Shown here piece after piece: positions 45,816 to 47,998 of a DNA stretch of 47,998 nt. The notes below the pieces were generated by a model that had not been told where the DNA came from, did no database searches, and was given only the letters and a program-made list of their open reading frames with translations. A program made the position numbers and the translations under genes. How positions within the stretch are numbered: position 1 is the stretch's first letter; every line of letters begins with the position of its first letter. Origin of the DNA: JOPF133 sp052144935 (GTDB taxonomy: Bacteria > Acidobacteriota > Terriglobia > Bryobacterales > Bryobacteraceae); the NCBI GenBank assembly GCA_052144935.1, contig JBKQPR010000117.1, forward strand, positions 1 to 47,998, read 5' to 3'.

Positions 45816-46204
45816 TTGTTCTGGATGCGTCGGTAGTCGTGGAACTCCTCATCAACGGCCCATTAGCCGATTCTCTCCGGCGCGATCTGGCCGGTAGGAG
45901 CGACTCGCTGGTTGTCCCTCATTTGATTGACGTGGAGGTCGCCAGCGCGCTTCGAAAGCTGCTCGCGGGCCGGCGTATCGACTCGCATCGCAGCGCCGGG
46001 ATGCTCGCAGGACTTGCGGCGCTCCCCGCCGAGCGATATTCGCACATTCCTTTGCTGGGCCGCATTTGGGAACTGCGGCACAACTTTACGGCCTACGATG
46101 CCGCCTACATAGCACTGGCTGAAAAGACCAACTCCGTCCTCTATACCAGCGATGAAAAGCTGTGTAGAGGACACCGCGCGCGGGTCGCCCTGTTTACCCA
46201 CTGA
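45812..46204 (+). CDS. PIN-domain ribonuclease toxin (VapC/FitB-type)
   Basis: 130 residues from GTG 45812. Acidic catalytic set of PIN nucleases: Asp in VIVLDASVVVELL, Glu in LIDVEVASALRKLL, Asp in FTAYDAAYIALAE, and Asp in YTSDEKLCRG. All four are intact, unlike the HepT toxin elsewhere in the window. Homologues cleave tRNA or rRNA. Together with the upstream antitoxin it forms a complete type II pair, translationally coupled by GTGA. Confidence 0.9.
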   Translation: MIVLDASVVVELLINGPLADSLRRDLAGRSDSLVVPHLIDVEVASALRKLLAGRRIDSHRSAGMLAGLAALPAERYSHIPLLGRIWELRHNFTAYDAAYIALAEKTNSVLYTSDEKLCRGHRARVALFTH

Positions 46205-46269
46205 GCGGCGGGCAGCCGAGCGGAACGCCACGCCGGAAGACCTGTCGGAAGTCATTCGTCCGGAACCGC

Positions 46270-46764
46270 TCAGCGACTGTGCGGGCGGCGGCGCTTCCGC
46301 CTGTTCTCGACGCGACTGGTTGGCCGCCGATTGCTCCCGCCATGCTCCCGGTCGACGGACTCCCGGAACATTCGGTAATGCCGTTTGAGACGCTCGACAT
46401 AATCGGGCGACTGAATCAGGAATCGAAACAGATCCAGAAGCGCGGGCGAGTACTTGGTCTGTGGGCCCAGCGGATTGAGGCTCGGCCCGATCATTTCCCG
46501 GGGATCGCTGTGGGGTCCCCATTTCCGATAGAAATCCGCATCCTCCCAGCCGTAGCTGATGGTGGCGTAGATCCGCCTCCATCCGGTCTCCGGCCGCAGC
46601 ACCGTAATCATCACCCGCCGGCAGTCACAGCCGGGCTCATCGCAATACAGCTCCAGGAAGCCATATTCCCCTTTAGGGATATCCTGCCCGTCGGGGACCG
46701 TAGCGGACCTGGTTTCACGCGGTCCCACATCGGGAAATCTTTCCATAAATGGAGTCATCGGCAT
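46270..46764 (-). CDS. Conserved protein of unknown function (CDEPGCDC motif)
   Basis: 164 residues. ATG 46764 has GGAGGT 8 nt upstream. YGFLELYCDEPGCDCRRVMI has three Cys (C-x4-C-x-C) that could bind a metal; ATISYGWEDADFYRKW and LDLFRFLIQSPDYVERLKRHY follow. I recognise the pattern as conserved in bacteria but cannot name the family. The C-terminal 25 residues are Arg-rich (RVENRRKRRRPHSR). It starts 25 nt after the ROK kinase gene on the same strand, so they are probably cotranscribed. Confidence 0.65.
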   Translation of the reverse strand: MPMTPFMERFPDVGPRETRSATVPDGQDIPKGEYGFLELYCDEPGCDCRRVMITVLRPETGWRRIYATISYGWEDADFYRKWGPHSDPREMIGPSLNPLGPQTKYSPALLDLFRFLIQSPDYVERLKRHYRMFRESVDREHGGSNRRPTSRVENRRKRRRPHSR

Positions 46765-46789
46765 ATCGATCCACCTCCGGGCCGCATCC

Positions 46790-47734
46790 TCACGCCCGCG
46801 GCGCGATCACCAGCCCGGCCGCGCCCACGATGCCCGATTTGTCGGCTACTTGCTGCTCGACGATGGGGACCTCCCTGCCCAGCAAGCCGCGGGAGCGGCG
46901 CCAAACTTCCTCCTGCAGCGGCACCAGCAGGTCCGCGCCGGCGTCCGCAATGTGGCCGCCCAGAATCACCAGTTCGGGGTCGAAGACGTGCAACAGGCCG
47001 GCAATGCCCGCGCCCAAGCCACGTATGGCGCGCGATACGATGCTTTGCGCCAGGTCGTCGCCTTCGCGCGCGGCTTGAAAAATAGTGCGGCAGGAGGCCA
47101 GTTGGGGCTGGTCGCGGAACAGGCGCGTAAGAGACGAGGAGCAGCCGCGGTGCACCGCCGCCCAAGCCTCGCCTTCGATGGCGCGCGCGGAAAAGACGGT
47201 CTCCAGGCAGCCGCGATTGCCGCACATGCACATGACGCCGTCGGGGTCCACCGTGATGTGGCCCAGGTGGCCGGCTACCCCGGCGTGGCCGCGCAGCACG
47301 TGGCCGCCCGCAATCACCGCGCCGCCCACTCCCCTCCCGAGCGTCAGCATGACTACGTTGTCGTGGCCCTTTGCGGCGCCCCACACCATCTCACCGGCCA
47401 TGGCCACCCGCGCATCGTTGTCGGCGAACACCGGCACCTCCGCGGGCATTCCTACCACGTCGCTCAGGCACAGGCCTTCCAGGAAGTGCAGCGGCCCGGG
47501 CAGCAACTCCACGCGGGTGCTGTCGGAGTTGATGATGCCCTTGCAGCCCACACCCACGCCGGAGGGCGCCTCGGTGGCCTCCAGCAGCCAGGCGATGGCT
47601 TCCTGCAGCGAAGGCATGAAGCCGTCGAGGTCCGTCGGGGTCTGGATGGTCCGTGAGGCCAGGATGGCGCCCTGCTCGTCCACCATCCCGGCCTTGATCT
47701 GCGTCCCGCCGATATCGATGCCCAATACCACCAT
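46790..47734 (-). CDS. ROK-family sugar kinase (glucokinase-like)
   Basis: 314 residues. ATP phosphate loop GIDIGGTQIKAGMVD at the N terminus, FADNDARVAMAGE with the catalytic Asp, TLGRGVGGAVIAGG, and the zinc site GHLGHITVDPDG then CMCGNRGCLE (GHI and CxCGxxGCxE). The latter is diagnostic for ROK kinases. There is no N-terminal HTH, so it is a kinase rather than a repressor. It would phosphorylate glucose or a related hexose. GGAGG lies 6 nt before ATG 47734. An SDR remnant lies 13 nt upstream and the CDEPGCDC gene downstream. Confidence 0.92.
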   Translation of the reverse strand: MVVLGIDIGGTQIKAGMVDEQGAILASRTIQTPTDLDGFMPSLQEAIAWLLEATEAPSGVGVGCKGIINSDSTRVELLPGPLHFLEGLCLSDVVGMPAEVPVFADNDARVAMAGEMVWGAAKGHDNVVMLTLGRGVGGAVIAGGHVLRGHAGVAGHLGHITVDPDGVMCMCGNRGCLETVFSARAIEGEAWAAVHRGCSSSLTRLFRDQPQLASCRTIFQAAREGDDLAQSIVSRAIRGLGAGIAGLLHVFDPELVILGGHIADAGADLLVPLQEEVWRRSRGLLGREVPIVEQQVADKSGIVGAAGLVIAPRA

Positions 47735-47747
47735 GCGCGCCTCCGTT

Positions 47748-47933
47748 CAAACTCCTGTAATCCGCCACCCGCCATCTACGGCCAGCACTTCGCCGGTAAT
47801 CGGCCGGGCCTCTTCGCTCAGGAGGAACAGCGCCGCGCGGGCCGCATCCTCTGCCTCAATCATACCTTCCACTAGCCTGGATTTCCACGACACCTACCGC
47901 GCCTAAGATTTGAGTCCTATTTGAACTCCGGCT
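47748..47933 (-). pseudogene. C-terminal remnant of a short-chain dehydrogenase
   Basis: Reads MIEAEDAARAALFLLSEEAR then PITGEVLAVDGGWRITGV and TGA: the invariant C-terminal motif of SDR enzymes (FLxSxxAxxITGxxLxVDGG). The frame is closed by a stop at 47934-47936 and no SDR-like sequence is seen in the 60 bases left before the window edge. It is a 3' fragment, or the gene is frameshifted near 47890. It was probably once the first gene of the ROK operon. Confidence 0.65.
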
Positions 47934-47998
47934 TCAAAACTGCCTCAAAGCCGCGGGCGCGCCCGGATTGACTTTGCGCACATCTGCTTCCTGCGAAG

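Noticed and set aside
46201..46273. Long-range inverted repeat CTGAGCGG / CCGCTCAG between convergent genes
   Set aside because: Arms are only 8 bp and 57 nt apart; weak as a terminator and likely by chance at this GC content.

Overview
The window is GC-rich and looks like an Acidobacteriota chromosome of the Bryobacterales/Solibacter type. The signs are an ADOP-type permease, a TIGR03435-type protein, an Oar-like TonB-dependent receptor with an N-terminal carboxypeptidase-regulatory domain, a secreted VWA-like protein, and a DUF1501 / DUF1549-DUF1553 / PPC / WD40-cytochrome operon. No rRNA, complete tRNA, CRISPR array or intact transposase was seen. The assignment rests on gene content, not on a marker gene.

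Layout. 1-2.4 kb: partial endonuclease III-like gene, a frameshifted ceramidase-family gene, a secreted unknown. 2.4-4 kb: MarR regulator divergent from pirin, sharing a palindromic operator. 4-8.1 kb: a decaying conflict island: P-loop ATPase (in-frame stop) plus TPR protein, and an MNT antitoxin with a broken HepT toxin. 8.1-15.8 kb: minus-strand operon WD40-cytochrome c, small duplicated ORF, PPC protein, DUF1549/DUF1553 cytochrome, DUF1501. 15.8-19 kb: repeat-rich zone with a HigBA-like toxin-antitoxin pair flanked by four short repeats, an SUMF1-like protein, and a tRNA-Asn 3' fragment. 19-22.4 kb: uppP-ftsK. 22.5-28.6 kb: oxidoreductase, ThuA-like protein and TonB-dependent receptor, a likely carbohydrate uptake/processing set. 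29.4-32.4 kb: cbiM-cbiQ-cbiO cobalt/nickel importer. 32.4-35.8 kb: interrupted ADOP permease and truncated TIGR03435 gene. 35.9-37.7 kb: exported methyltransferase and VWA-like protein. 38.5-45.5 kb: MFS-acyltransferase-acyl-ACP synthetase fusion and a DUF2339 membrane protein. 45.5-46.2 kb: FitA/VapC-type pair. 46.3-47.9 kb: unknown, ROK kinase, SDR remnant.

Two themes run through the window. First, repeats have entered genes: a REP-like hairpin family (six copies with compensatory stem changes, one inside cbiM), Pro/Ala/Gly tandem repeats inside acyl-ACP synthetase, oxidoreductase, CbiO and FtsK, and a 135-bp tandem duplication straddling an operon junction that makes a new 90-residue ORF with its own ribosome binding site. 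Second, many genes are broken (two in-frame TAA codons, two frameshifts, several truncations, one gene without a normal start). This means either active gene decay or draft-assembly errors; reads would decide.
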